64,000 bases of DNA from Parasphingorhabdus sp. SCSIO 66989 (GTDB taxonomy: Bacteria; Pseudomonadota; Alphaproteobacteria; Sphingomonadales; Sphingomonadaceae): the NCBI RefSeq assembly GCF_032852305.1, contig NZ_CP136594.1, positions 1,401,501 through 1,465,500 on the forward strand, read 5' to 3'. Of the stretch, positions 16,879 through 25,495 are shown piece after piece (position 1 is the stretch's first letter; every line of letters starts with the position of its first letter). Position numbers and translations under genes: made by a program. The notes beneath the pieces are model-generated. The model was not told the origin of the DNA. It saw only the letters and a list, made by a program, of their open reading frames with translations, and searched no databases.

Positions 16879-18000
16879 TTAGAACAACAAATCCGCCAGC
16901 TTGGCGCGGTGCCAGGCGCCGTCGCCATGTTGCGAGGCGTGCCAGATGGCTGCACGGCGATAGAGCTGGGCATCGCAATCATGGGTGAAGCCAAAGCCGC
17001 CATGGAACTGGATCGCCCGGTCGGCGGCAAAGCCATAGACCTTGTCGCATGCCGCCTTGGCCATGCGGGTGGCAATCTCGCCCATGCCCTGATCGTTGAA
17101 GCAATGCGCCGCCGAATAGACATGGCTGCGCGCCTTTTCGTAATCGACATAGGCATTGGTGATGGGGTGTTTCAGCGCCTGATATTCGCCAATGATCTTG
17201 CCGAACTGTTTGCGGGTTTTGAGATAATCCAAGGTGTAATCAATCACCGCCTGGGTACCGCCGGCCATCTCTGCCGCTTGCAGCAGCACGGCGGTAAGGT
17301 GGATATGCTCAAATGCGGCCTTGGTCTTGGCCTCATCAAGCAGAGCAGAAGCGGGCAGGGTGATACCGTCCAGCTTTAGCGCATAGGTGCGGCGTGTCTC
17401 ATCGATAATCTGCTCGCGGCGCAGCGCGCTATCGCCAAAGGCATCGCGCGGGATGATCACCAGACGCGGCGCGCCATCCAGCGAGACAGAAGCAATAATG
17501 ATCTCAGCCTGTTCGGCATAGGGCACCAGCAGCTTTTCGCCGTTGAGGGTAATGTTGTCCCCGTCCGCTTTGGCGGTGGCGGTGATATTGTGCAGGTCCC
17601 AATCGCCATGCGCTTCGGCCAGCGCCAATGTCGCCACCGCGCCCTCGGCGATTTTGGGCAGATACTCTTCCTGCTGCGCCTCAGTGCCGCCTGCGACCAG
17701 GGCCTGTGCCGCCAAGGTGGTATCGGCAAAGGGCGTGGTCATCAACCGGCGGCCCATTTGCTCGACAATCGGCACTACTTCGCCCAGCGACAGGCCCACG
17801 CCGCCCTGCGCTTCGGGGATGGCGATGGCGAGCCAGCCCAGCTCGGCAATCTCTTTCCACACATCCGCATCATAGCCCTGCGCATCCTCCAACAGGGTAC
17901 GCACTTTTTCGATCGGGGATTTCTCGGCGCAGAAACTGGCTGCGACATTCATCAGCTCGATCTGTTCTTCGGAATATCCGATAGACCCTAGATTTTCCAT
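16879..18000 (-). CDS. acyl-CoA dehydrogenase
   Basis: A 373-residue flavoprotein of the acyl-CoA dehydrogenase superfamily. It oxidises acyl-CoA to trans-2-enoyl-CoA, feeding electrons to ETF. The N-terminal helical domain begins YSEEQIELMNVAASFCAEKS, the middle beta domain has LALAEAHGDWDL, and the C-terminal domain has KTRKQFGKIIGEYQALKHP and AIQFHGGFGFTHDCDAQLYRRA. It forms a likely heteromeric partner for the next dehydrogenase: the pair of one about 370 and one about 400-residue member is common in steroid or branched-chain pathways. The catalytic base is not obvious. Confidence 0.88.
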   Translation of the reverse strand: MENLGSIGYSEEQIELMNVAASFCAEKSPIEKVRTLLEDAQGYDADVWKEIAELGWLAIAIPEAQGGVGLSLGEVVPIVEQMGRRLMTTPFADTTLAAQALVAGGTEAQQEEYLPKIAEGAVATLALAEAHGDWDLHNITATAKADGDNITLNGEKLLVPYAEQAEIIIASVSLDGAPRLVIIPRDAFGDSALRREQIIDETRRTYALKLDGITLPASALLDEAKTKAAFEHIHLTAVLLQAAEMAGGTQAVIDYTLDYLKTRKQFGKIIGEYQALKHPITNAYVDYEKARSHVYSAAHCFNDQGMGEIATRMAKAACDKVYGFAADRAIQFHGGFGFTHDCDAQLYRRAAIWHASQHGDGAWHRAKLADLLF

Positions 18001-18020
18001 GATTAAACCTTATCAAAATA

Positions 18021-18104
18021 CCGTTAGCACTGAGCTTGTCGAAGTGCGTTTCTCAGCATCGCACATTCTTGATAGGCGTCCTTCGACAGGCTCAGGACTA
18101 ACGG
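18021..18104. repeat. palindromic dispersed repeat, type C copy 1
   Basis: Outer ends CCGTTAG and CTAACGG enclose GAGCTTGTCGAAG and CCTTCGACAGGCTCAG. Intergenic between two acyl-CoA dehydrogenase genes. A second copy precedes gatA at 61311. Confidence 0.88.
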
Positions 18105-18119
18105 TTGTTGTCCTTGTTC

Positions 18120-19331
18120 TTACCGCCCTTTGGGCAGGCCCAGCACATGCTCAGCGACAATATTGCGCTGAATCTCCGAGGTGCCGCCGCCAATGGTTGC
18201 GGAGAAGCTGTTCAAATAGCTGCGATGCCAATAGCCGTCATCGACAGCATTCTCGTCTCCGACATAATAACCGGCTCTTGTCCCCTGAAAGGCAAGCGAA
18301 AATTCGGTGAGATCACGGATCATCTCGGTGCGTGCCAGCTTGTTCATCATCGCCAGACCCATGGGCCGGTCCTGATTGAGCGGGGCCATGCGGCGGCGTT
18401 GGTTGTTGAGGTTGAGCGCCTGAATTTCCATCATCTGCTCGACCATCTTGTCGCGCATCACCGGGTCATCGAGCAGCTTCTTGCCACCGCGTTCTGAGTT
18501 GCGCGCAAGGTCGACAACCCCCATCGCGTCAAGCTCTTTGATATAATAGCCGCCGGCCGGATTGACCTTGGCGCCGCGCTCATATTCGAGCGTCTTCATC
18601 GCCACCATCCAGCCATCGCCTTCCTTACCGACCAGTCCCTCAGCGGGCACACGGGCATCGGTAAAGAAGGTCTGGACAAAGCCATATTCGCCGGTGAGCT
18701 TCTTGATCCGCCGGGTTTCAATGCCTGGAATTTTCATCGGGATCAGGAAGAAGCTGAGGCCGGCATATTTATTCGGGCCGTCATTGCTGGTGCGCGCCAG
18801 CAGGATCATATATTTGGCGCGGTCGCCCAGCGAGGTCCAGATTTTCGAGCCGTTGAGGACATATTCATCCCCATCGCGCACCGCTTTCAACTGCGCGCTA
18901 CCAAGGTCAGAGCCATGTTCGGGCTCAGAGAAACCCTGACACCAAATATCCTCTGCGCTCAGCATCCCTTTGATATATTTCTTTTTGTCTTCCTCACTGC
19001 CGATGTCCATAAGCAGCGGTCCGGCCCAGCCAATGCCGATGGCGTTAAGGATGATCGGGCCGTCATATTTCTTCATCGCTCGCGTGGCGACGCGCTGAAA
19101 TTCCGGGTGCATGCCATGGCCGCCATATTCAGATGGCCAGCTGGTGCCGAGATAACCCGCCTCATAGACCTTGCGCTGCCAGTCGCAGAGAAAGTCAAAC
19201 TGCTCATCGGTGCTGACCTCCATAAAGGTCAGCGGCAGCATGAAACCGGGATCGGTGACGGTGTTTTCCTTGAACCAGGCATCGGCCTGGGCTTCAAAGT
19301 CCTTGAGTTCTGCCTCGCTCGGCTTGGACAT
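18120..19331 (-). CDS. acyl-CoA dehydrogenase
   Basis: A 403-residue acyl-CoA dehydrogenase. It contains WPSEYGGHGMHPEFQRV, the FAD-binding CQGFSEPEHGSDLGSAQLKA, GSKIWTSLGDRAKYMILLART and the C-terminal FSATIGGGTSEIQRNIVAEHVLGLPK, which is characteristic of this family. It probably acts with the 373-residue paralogue downstream, 119 bases away behind a palindromic repeat. ATG 19331 is chosen because GGAG lies seven bases upstream; ATGs at 19337 and 19346 are less well placed. Confidence 0.9.
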   Translation of the reverse strand: MSKPSEAELKDFEAQADAWFKENTVTDPGFMLPLTFMEVSTDEQFDFLCDWQRKVYEAGYLGTSWPSEYGGHGMHPEFQRVATRAMKKYDGPIILNAIGIGWAGPLLMDIGSEEDKKKYIKGMLSAEDIWCQGFSEPEHGSDLGSAQLKAVRDGDEYVLNGSKIWTSLGDRAKYMILLARTSNDGPNKYAGLSFFLIPMKIPGIETRRIKKLTGEYGFVQTFFTDARVPAEGLVGKEGDGWMVAMKTLEYERGAKVNPAGGYYIKELDAMGVVDLARNSERGGKKLLDDPVMRDKMVEQMMEIQALNLNNQRRRMAPLNQDRPMGLAMMNKLARTEMIRDLTEFSLAFQGTRAGYYVGDENAVDDGYWHRSYLNSFSATIGGGTSEIQRNIVAEHVLGLPKGR

Positions 19332-19442
19332 CCTCATCTCCTGCATGATTCTTTTTTAATCGTTCGATTAAACTGAGAATGCGGGAGCCAAGTGGCAATG
19401 TCCAGTGGGGATTTTGTTTACAGCTTTCGCAATCCCCAAAAG

Positions 19443-19580
19443 CCCCGCGCAAGCGGAATGAATGATTTGGCTCGCGCAAAGGCGCAAAGACGCGAAGAGG
19501 CTGCACCAAGGATAAATCTCTTTGTGCCTTTGCGCCTTTGCGCGAGAATAAACCATAGCAACGGTTCCGCTTGCGCGGGG
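19443..19580. repeat. nested palindromic repeat, type E copy 1
   Basis: Outer arms CCCCGCGCAAGCGGAA (19443-19458) and TTCCGCTTGCGCGGGG (19565-19580) are perfect. Inner arms CGCGCAAAGGCGCAAAG and CTTTGCGCCTTTGCGCG nest inside. It is followed, within the arms, by GAGAATAA, which recurs in the copy at 57859. Confidence 0.88.
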
Positions 19581-19595
19581 GCCAGTGGGATAGGC

Positions 19596-19745
19596 TTAGC
19601 CGTTGATCCACCAGCGGATAAGATAGGCGACAATGCCGATCACGCCAACGCTCGCGCCCCAGATCAGCGCCATCCAGCCGAGGCGTTTGCATAGCGGCGT
19701 ATCGGCAGCAGGGTCCGGGGGCAGGGGACGGTTAGTCTCGGCCAT
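19596..19745 (-). CDS. DUF2474-type small membrane protein of the bd oxidase
   Basis: A 49-residue protein with one transmembrane helix, GWMALIWGASVGVIGIVAYL, followed by IRWWING. DUF2474 proteins of this size are encoded directly after cioAB/cydAB in many proteobacteria and are thought to act like the small subunit CydX in stabilising the oxidase. The ATG overlaps the cydB stop by one base (TAATG), so translation is probably coupled. A longer frame to 19787 overlaps cydB and is rejected. Confidence 0.8.
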   Translation of the reverse strand: MAETNRPLPPDPAADTPLCKRLGWMALIWGASVGVIGIVAYLIRWWING

Positions 19746-20746
19746 TAATGGTAGCCCGCATCGCTCACCTTGCCTCGGAAGACCCAATAGGCCCAGCCGG
19801 TATAGCCAAGGATCACCGGCGCGATGATCACTGTACCGACCAGCATGAAAAGCTGGCTGCTGGGATCTGTGGCGGCGTCCCAGATGGTGATGCTTTCCGG
19901 CACGATATATGGGAACATCGAGATGCCCAGCCCGATCATGCCCATCAGGAACAGTGCGAGTGTGAGCAGGAAGGGCGCATATTCCTGGCGTTTTTTCAGT
20001 CCGCGGAACAACAGCACCGTGATAATCAGCGTCAGCAATGGCACTTGGGCGGTGAAGATGATGTTCGGGAAATCAAACCAGTGCCGCCAATACTCCGCAT
20101 CGAGAAATGGCGTTGCAAGGCTGACCAGTCCGAGCAATATCAGCGTCGCCGGGAACAGCCGCCAGCTCAGCCAATAGGCGCGTTCCTGTATCGGGCCGTC
20201 GGTCTTCATGATCAGCCAGGTGCTGCCGAGCAGGGCATAGCCGACCGTCGTGCCGACACCTGTAAGAATGCTATAGGGTGAGAGCCAGTCAAGCCAGCCA
20301 CCGGCATAGTTGCGGCCTTCGACCTCAATGCCCTGGAGCAGCGCGCCCAGCGTAATGCCCTGACACAGCGCTGCCACCAGCGATCCGGCGGTAAAGGCAA
20401 AGTCCCAGAATTTCTCATGCCCCGGATCGCGCCAGCGGCCTTCAAAGGCGACCCCGCGTAGCACCAGCCCAAGCAGCATCGCAGTAATCGGCGGATAAAC
20501 GGCGGGCAGGATCACCGCATAGGCCAGCGGAAAGGCAGCAAACAGCCCGCCAGCGCCCAGCACCAGCCATGTCTCATTGCCATCCCATACCGGCGCGACC
20601 GAGTTCATCGCCTTGTCGCGCTGGGCCTTGTCCTTCAGCGTCGGGAATATGATACCGATGCCGAGGTCAAAACCGTCCAGCACGACATAGAGGAACACCG
20701 CAAAGGCGATAATAAACGCCCATATTAGCGAGAGATCAGCACTCAT
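19745..20746 (-). CDS. cydB: cytochrome bd-type ubiquinol oxidase subunit II
   Basis: A 333-residue membrane protein with about eight or nine helices. The N-terminal segment LSLIWAFIIAFAVFLYVVLDGFDLGIGIIFP and MNSVAPVWDGNETWLVLGAGGLFAAFP are CydB signatures. With CydA it forms the quinol oxidase that reduces oxygen without pumping protons. The start overlaps the cydA stop by four bases (ATGA). The combination with a DUF2474 gene favours the cyanide-insensitive (Cio) branch. Confidence 0.94.
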   Translation of the reverse strand: MSADLSLIWAFIIAFAVFLYVVLDGFDLGIGIIFPTLKDKAQRDKAMNSVAPVWDGNETWLVLGAGGLFAAFPLAYAVILPAVYPPITAMLLGLVLRGVAFEGRWRDPGHEKFWDFAFTAGSLVAALCQGITLGALLQGIEVEGRNYAGGWLDWLSPYSILTGVGTTVGYALLGSTWLIMKTDGPIQERAYWLSWRLFPATLILLGLVSLATPFLDAEYWRHWFDFPNIIFTAQVPLLTLIITVLLFRGLKKRQEYAPFLLTLALFLMGMIGLGISMFPYIVPESITIWDAATDPSSQLFMLVGTVIIAPVILGYTGWAYWVFRGKVSDAGYH

Positions 20747-22146
20747 GCCGGTTGCCCCGTCAGGTTGTTGCCGGGGCGCATACCAGCGGTGCGGATCGGG
20801 CCGTTTTCAGCCACTTCTTCCTTACCCGTCACCGGCTTGTGCATGAGGCGTAATATATACCAGGTGCCCGCGCCGAACATGATGAAATAGGTCACCACGA
20901 AAGCCAGCAGCGAGGCACCGACAGCGGGTGCATCCAGCGGCGAGACGCTTTCCGCCGTGGTGAGCGCACCGTAGATGGTATAAGGCTGGCGACCGACCTC
21001 GGTGGTCACCCATCCGGCAATCACCGCGACAAAACCGCTTGGCCCCATCAGCAGTGCCCATTTGTGCAGCCATGGCCAGTCATAGAGCTTTTTGCGCCAG
21101 CGCGCGAACAGGCTGACCGCGCCGATCAGCATCATCAGCATGCCGATACCGACCATGATACGGAACGACCAGAAGACAATCCCCACTGGCGGCTGCTCGT
21201 CATCTGCTATGGTGTCGAGACCATCCAGCGGTGCGTTGAGATCATGCTTGAGGATCAGCGAGGACAGTTTGGGGATGCCCAAGGCCCAGTCGAGCTTTTG
21301 CTCTTTATCATTAGGGATGCCGAACAGATAAAGCGGCGCGCCTTCGGGATGGCTTTCATAATGGCCTTCCATCGCCATCACCTTTTGCGGTTGATGCTCC
21401 AGCGTGTTGAGGCCGTGCATATCGCCCGCGAAAATCTGGACCGGGGCGACGAGGGCCGCCATCCACATCGCCATGGAGAACATTTTGCGCGCATGCGGTT
21501 CGGTCTTGTCGCGCAGCAAATGCCAGGCACCAACCGCGCCGACAACAAAAGCGGTGGTGAGATAGGCAGCGAGCACTGTATGCACCAGCCGATAAGGGAA
21601 GCTAGGGCTGAAGATGATCGCCCACCAGCTTTCACCGGGCACGAACTGGCCGTTCTCGGCGATTTCATAGCCTACTGGTGTCTGCATCCAGCTATTGACC
21701 GAGAGAATCCAGAAGGCGGAGATACAGGTGCCGATGGCGACCATCAGCGTCGCGGTGAAGTGCAGCTTGCGCCCGACCTTGTCCATACCGAACAGCATGA
21801 CGCCGAGAAAACCCGCCTCAAGGAAGAAAGCGGTGAGCACCTCATAGGCCATAAGTGGGCCGATCACCGGTCCAGCCTTGTCCGAGAACACCGACCAGTT
21901 GGTGCCGAACTGGTACGACATGACGATGCCCGAGACCACGCCCATGGCAAAGGCGATGGCGAAAATCTTGCGCCAATATTTGAACAGGTCGAGATAAAGC
22001 GTCTTGCCGGTTTTCAGCCAAAGCCCCTCCAGCACCGCCAAAAAGCTGGCGAGGCCAATCGAGAAGGCTGGGAAAATAAAATGGAAACTGACGGTAAAAG
22101 CGAACTGTATCCGCGCGAGCAACAGGGCGTCGAGAGTGTCGAACAT
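20743..22146 (-). CDS. cydA: cytochrome bd-type ubiquinol oxidase subunit I (CioA-like)
   Basis: A 467-residue membrane protein carrying the haems. Near the start LLLARIQFAFTVSFHFIFPAF contains the axial His; later come GDMHGLNTLEHQPQKVMAMEGHYE (quinol loop start) and VTTEVGRQPYTIYGALTTAESVSP. The chain is shorter than the long-Q-loop enterobacterial CydA, as in Cio-type enzymes. GGAGA lies upstream of ATG 22146. A frame opening at 22182 is not needed. It supports respiration under low oxygen or respiratory inhibitors. Confidence 0.94.
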   Translation of the reverse strand: MFDTLDALLLARIQFAFTVSFHFIFPAFSIGLASFLAVLEGLWLKTGKTLYLDLFKYWRKIFAIAFAMGVVSGIVMSYQFGTNWSVFSDKAGPVIGPLMAYEVLTAFFLEAGFLGVMLFGMDKVGRKLHFTATLMVAIGTCISAFWILSVNSWMQTPVGYEIAENGQFVPGESWWAIIFSPSFPYRLVHTVLAAYLTTAFVVGAVGAWHLLRDKTEPHARKMFSMAMWMAALVAPVQIFAGDMHGLNTLEHQPQKVMAMEGHYESHPEGAPLYLFGIPNDKEQKLDWALGIPKLSSLILKHDLNAPLDGLDTIADDEQPPVGIVFWSFRIMVGIGMLMMLIGAVSLFARWRKKLYDWPWLHKWALLMGPSGFVAVIAGWVTTEVGRQPYTIYGALTTAESVSPLDAPAVGASLLAFVVTYFIMFGAGTWYILRLMHKPVTGKEEVAENGPIRTAGMRPGNNLTGQPA

Positions 22147-22224
22147 GCAGTATCTCCGTTGCACGCCTATATGGCGCGGCATTACGGCAATTACGAGGCA
22201 GAGCTGTCTTGGTTCCCTTGCTAA

Positions 22225-22267
22225 AGGGATAGACTGAGTTGCATGATGTGCAACTCAGTCTATCCCT
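22225..22267. promoter_or_regulatory. perfect 19-bp hairpin upstream of cydA
   Basis: Arms at 22225-22243 and 22249-22267 (AGGGATAGACTGAGTTGCA and its exact complement) with a five-base loop. On the minus strand it is followed by CCCTTTAG, a poor T-run, so it could be a weak terminator for the upstream antiporter gene or an operator/leader hairpin for cydA, which starts 79 bases further on. Confidence 0.5.
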
Positions 22268-22295
22268 CATTGGACGCGATTGTCTTCGCATATTT

Positions 22296-22378
22296 CGTCA
22301 TTGCGAGCGTAGCGAAGCAATCCAGGGCAACACGCACCTGCTCTGGATTGCCGCGTCGCCTCGCTGCTCGCAATGACG
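22296..22378. repeat. palindromic dispersed repeat, type A copy 2
   Basis: An 83-bp inverted repeat beginning CGTCATTGCGAGCGTAGCGA. It is nearly identical to the copy at 36387-36469, including the core GCAACACGCACCTGCTCTGG. It lies between the antiporter and cydA. Confidence 0.92.
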
Positions 22379-22406
22379 TGTTTCAACCGAGCTAAAACCG
22401 ATGGGA

Positions 22407-24134
22407 TTATTTAGCCTCATACCCGGCAATAATCGCGCTGCGCTGCTCATCGACAATGGAACGCGCGGCGTCATCGGGGATGCCGATGCTGTTCAGCACC
22501 AGCTCGCACAGCTCCAAACTGGCCTCTACCGTTTCCGGCACCGCGCTGATTGCGCCGGTATCGATCAGATGCCGCGCATGTTCTGCATCGCGGGCGCGCG
22601 ACATGATCGGCACATGCGGCCAGGTTTCCTTCACCGCCTTGATCAGCGGCGCGACCGCGCCCGGCTGGTCCATAGTGGTGGCAAAGGCGGCGGCATTCTC
22701 AATACCGAGATGCACCAGCAATTCCGGCTGGCTGGCATCGCCATAATAGACATTGGCACCCTGATTGCGCTCACGCTCCACCAGCGCCGGGTCGCTGTCA
22801 ATCGCGATATAGGGGATGCGCTGGGCGTCGAGCAATTGCGCCAGCATTTTCCCGACTCGGCCAAAGCCGCCAATGACCACCGGGTTTTCGTCATCGAGTG
22901 ACTCTCCGGTATCGGGCGTATCGGCGCTGCGCTTGCGGATCGTCTCGCCCAACTGCCGCGCCGCAATGGCAAGGAACGGGGTGAGGAACATGGTGACGAC
23001 TACCACCAACAGGACAAATTGCGCCGTTGCCGGTTCCAGCAGCGCCAGTGACAGCGCGGCGGTGATGACGACAAAGGCAAACTCACCGCCCTGACACATC
23101 AGCACCGCTGTCTCTGCGGATACGTCCTTGGGCAGACGGAAAGCGCGGGCAAGGGCATAGAGAATGGTGCCTTTAAGGACCATCAGGCCGAGCACCGACA
23201 TCAGCACCAGCCCGATATCGGCCCATAGCGCGACGACATCGAGGCTCATGCCGACCGAGATAAAGAACAGCCCGAGCAACAGGCCCTTAAACGGTTCAAT
23301 ATCGGCGGCGATCTGGTGGCGATATTCTGTACCCGCGAACAGCAACCCGGCGAGAAATGCGCCCAAGGCCATGGAGAGCCCGGCCTGTGCAGTGACAGCA
23401 GAGGTGCCTAACACCAGCAGGACAACGGCGGCCATAAACACCTCGCGGCTGCCGGTGCTGCCGACAAAGCGCAGGAATGGCCGCACGATAATGCGCCCGG
23501 CGAGGAAGATCGCGGCGATGACCAGCACCGCCTGACCAATGGCCCAACTCGCGGCCAGCGCCATTGAGCCTTCGACCTTGGCCCCTGCAACACCGACAAA
23601 GAACAGGATCGGCACCACGGCCAAATCCTGCAAGAGCAAGACGCCAAAACTGGAGCGGCCCGCTGGTGTGCTGAGACGGCGACTTTCGGTGAGTAACTGC
23701 ATCACCAGCGCAGTTGAGGAGAGGGCGAGGCACAGGCCGAATGTGGTGGCGGAGACAAGGTCATTGCCGAACCAGTAAGCAATCGCGCCGATGGCGATGG
23801 CACTGACCACCACCTGCGCGCCGCCAAAGCCGAAGACCAGCCGCCGCATGCCCCATAGCTGCGCCACGGAAAGTTCAAGTCCGATGGTGAACAGCAGGAA
23901 TACCACGCCCAGCTCGGCAAAAGCGCGCACGCCTTCGAGATCGCTGAACACGATATATTGCAGGAATGAGGTGTCGTCTGCCAGCCGCCCGACACCAAAA
24001 GGCCCGATTACCAGCCCGACAAACAGAAAGCCCAGAACCGGGCTGACACCAAAGCGCCGCACCAGCGGCACGACAAGACCGGCAGCGACCAGAAAAACAA
24101 TGATTTCCCGAAGATAGGGAATTTCGGGATGCAC
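22407..24134 (-). CDS. CPA2-type monovalent cation:proton antiporter (KefB/KefC-like)
   Basis: A 575-residue inner-membrane transporter. About 12 transmembrane helices occupy residues 1-380, with GFLFVGLVIGPFGVG early and MALGAFLAGLLFAGTEYRHQI typical of Kef/CPA2 proteins. An RCK/TrkA-N Rossmann domain follows (NPVVIGGFGRVGKMLAQLLD and IDSDPALVERERNQGANVYYGD). It exports K+ or Na+ in exchange for protons; KefB/C members are gated by glutathione conjugates, though the ligand here is unknown. GTG 24134 is chosen because AAGGAAGG precedes it. Upstream ATGs lie in a repeat. Confidence 0.88.
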   Translation of the reverse strand: MHPEIPYLREIIVFLVAAGLVVPLVRRFGVSPVLGFLFVGLVIGPFGVGRLADDTSFLQYIVFSDLEGVRAFAELGVVFLLFTIGLELSVAQLWGMRRLVFGFGGAQVVVSAIAIGAIAYWFGNDLVSATTFGLCLALSSTALVMQLLTESRRLSTPAGRSSFGVLLLQDLAVVPILFFVGVAGAKVEGSMALAASWAIGQAVLVIAAIFLAGRIIVRPFLRFVGSTGSREVFMAAVVLLVLGTSAVTAQAGLSMALGAFLAGLLFAGTEYRHQIAADIEPFKGLLLGLFFISVGMSLDVVALWADIGLVLMSVLGLMVLKGTILYALARAFRLPKDVSAETAVLMCQGGEFAFVVITAALSLALLEPATAQFVLLVVVVTMFLTPFLAIAARQLGETIRKRSADTPDTGESLDDENPVVIGGFGRVGKMLAQLLDAQRIPYIAIDSDPALVERERNQGANVYYGDASQPELLVHLGIENAAAFATTMDQPGAVAPLIKAVKETWPHVPIMSRARDAEHARHLIDTGAISAVPETVEASLELCELVLNSIGIPDDAARSIVDEQRSAIIAGYEAK

Positions 24135-24170
24135 GGGGGGCCTTCCTTTTCTTAAGTGATAAACCTGCAA

Positions 24171-24339
24171 TTCGTCATTCCGGAAGCCGGTTTTCTCCAA
24201 ATCATTGATTTGGTAAGAAAAGCGAGCTGTCCGGAATCCAGAGCCACAAGCATCATCTCTTGCGGCTCTAGATTCCGGATCAAGCATTGCCAACGGAAAA
24301 CTATTGTTTTCCGGGCAAAGCTAAGTCCGGAATAACGAA
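24171..24339. repeat. palindromic dispersed repeat, type G
   Basis: Ends TTCGTCATTCCGGA (24171-24184) and TCCGGAATAACGAA (24326-24339) form a long interrupted palindrome. An inner pair CCGGAATCCAGAGCC and GGCTCTAGATTCCGG recalls the core of type A and B elements. With the type A copy next to it, this accounts for the 317-base stretch between the antiporter and the aspartoacylase-like gene. Confidence 0.82.
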
Positions 24340-24365
24340 GTACTAACTGAATCATCTGCCAAATA

Positions 24366-24448
24366 CGTCATTGCGAGCGCAGCGAAGCAATCCAGAGCAT
24401 CTTGCGCTTGCTCTGGATTGCCGCGTCGCTTCGCTCCTCGCAATGACG
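24366..24448. repeat. palindromic dispersed repeat, type A copy 3
   Basis: An 83-bp inverted repeat starting CGTCATTGCGAGCGCAGCGA. The core CCAGAGCATCTTGCGC is shared with the copy at 50664 and, in reverse, with the type B copy inside glyS. It ends three bases before the stop codon of the next gene. Confidence 0.92.
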
Positions 24449-24451
24449 TAG

Positions 24452-25495
24452 TCACCCCTCTATCGTCCGCATCAGATAGCACAGGCAATCCTGGCGTATC
24501 GCATCGAGGCTGAAGGTGATCATCGAAGGCGTGCTGTCGCAATTCAGCGCAATCACGCCGTCATCATAGCGGAAAAACTCGCCGGTCAAATCCCGGCCAT
24601 GTTCGTCGAGAACCTGCAACGGCGAATGCGCACGCTGGCTCCGGCCCCAGATATGCCCCTCGTGCATCGGTATGAAATTGCTTGTCGCCAGTTCCGGCGT
24701 CAGGCTGAGCTCGGCGGCGCTTCCATCAAAGGAGATCGCGCATTCCGGGTCGATAACCACCCGGCCAATGGTTTCGAACAAACGCACCGGCTCTTCCGGC
24801 GGCTTGGTGGTGAACGCATCCAGCGCCAGCACCTTCTCGATCAGTGCGATTGCCGCATCGCGCCCGTCAATGTCGCCGCTCTGGCCACATTCCAGCGTGA
24901 TCGCCGGACACAGCTCGGCGAAGGCGATGGACTGGGTGGTGCTGGGATTGCGGTAGAAGACGCTTAGCGGGCCGAACAGCGAAGCCAGCTGCAGATCTGC
25001 CGGGCGCAGCGTGTTGACGCAGCCATAATGCGGGTTGTTGCCGGTGTTGTTGTGAATATCGATGCTGGCAAAGAGGTTGCTATGCCGCGCAATCTCGATC
25101 ACCGATTGCGCCAAAGCATGATACTCGCTGGCATCGTGCGGCCCCGTATGTGCCCAGATGCGGTTGAAATCCTGCTGGTGCGGCAGATAGCGCTTGCCTG
25201 CTGCGGTGGCATCAACATTGCCGATAAAGATCATCAGATTGCGGCTGGGTGTGGCATCGCGATAGCGTTGTTCGAGATATTGCAGCACCTCAAAGCTGGT
25301 GGTCTCATTGCCGTGGAGCAGGGTGGAGATAAACAGCGTCTCATCGCGCTCGCCTTCAAGCACCACCAGAGTCGGATTCGGGAAAAGACTCTTAATCTCC
25401 TGCGGCGCGATGTTGGCGAGTTCGGCAGGGAGGTAATTAACGAGATCAGGCTGCATATAGGGCTTTACGGCTGGCGGGTCAGATAGTCCATTCAT
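24452..25495 (-). CDS. succinylglutamate desuccinylase / aspartoacylase-like zinc hydrolase
   Basis: About 347 residues of the AstE/AspA (M14-like) family. The zinc site starts at LLHGNETTSFEVLQYLEQRY (H and E ligands) and continues with ASIDIHNNTG (third His). FIGNVDATAAGKRY and DFNRIWAH match family substrate-binding segments. It should cleave an N-acyl amino acid. The frame overlaps the 3' end of the upstream glutamate-cysteine ligase gene by 17 bases if ATG 25495 is used; ATG 25456 is an alternative. The gene pair probably forms an operon. The true substrate is unknown. Confidence 0.8.
   Translation of the reverse strand: MNGLSDPPAVKPYMQPDLVNYLPAELANIAPQEIKSLFPNPTLVVLEGERDETLFISTLLHGNETTSFEVLQYLEQRYRDATPSRNLMIFIGNVDATAAGKRYLPHQQDFNRIWAHTGPHDASEYHALAQSVIEIARHSNLFASIDIHNNTGNNPHYGCVNTLRPADLQLASLFGPLSVFYRNPSTTQSIAFAELCPAITLECGQSGDIDGRDAAIALIEKVLALDAFTTKPPEEPVRLFETIGRVVIDPECAISFDGSAAELSLTPELATSNFIPMHEGHIWGRSQRAHSPLQVLDEHGRDLTGEFFRYDDGVIALNCDSTPSMITFSLDAIRQDCLCYLMRTIEG

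Noticed and set aside
24135-24293. N-terminal extension of the antiporter
   Set aside because: It lies in repeat type G, while GTG 24134 has a strong Shine-Dalgarno and precedes the first membrane helix.
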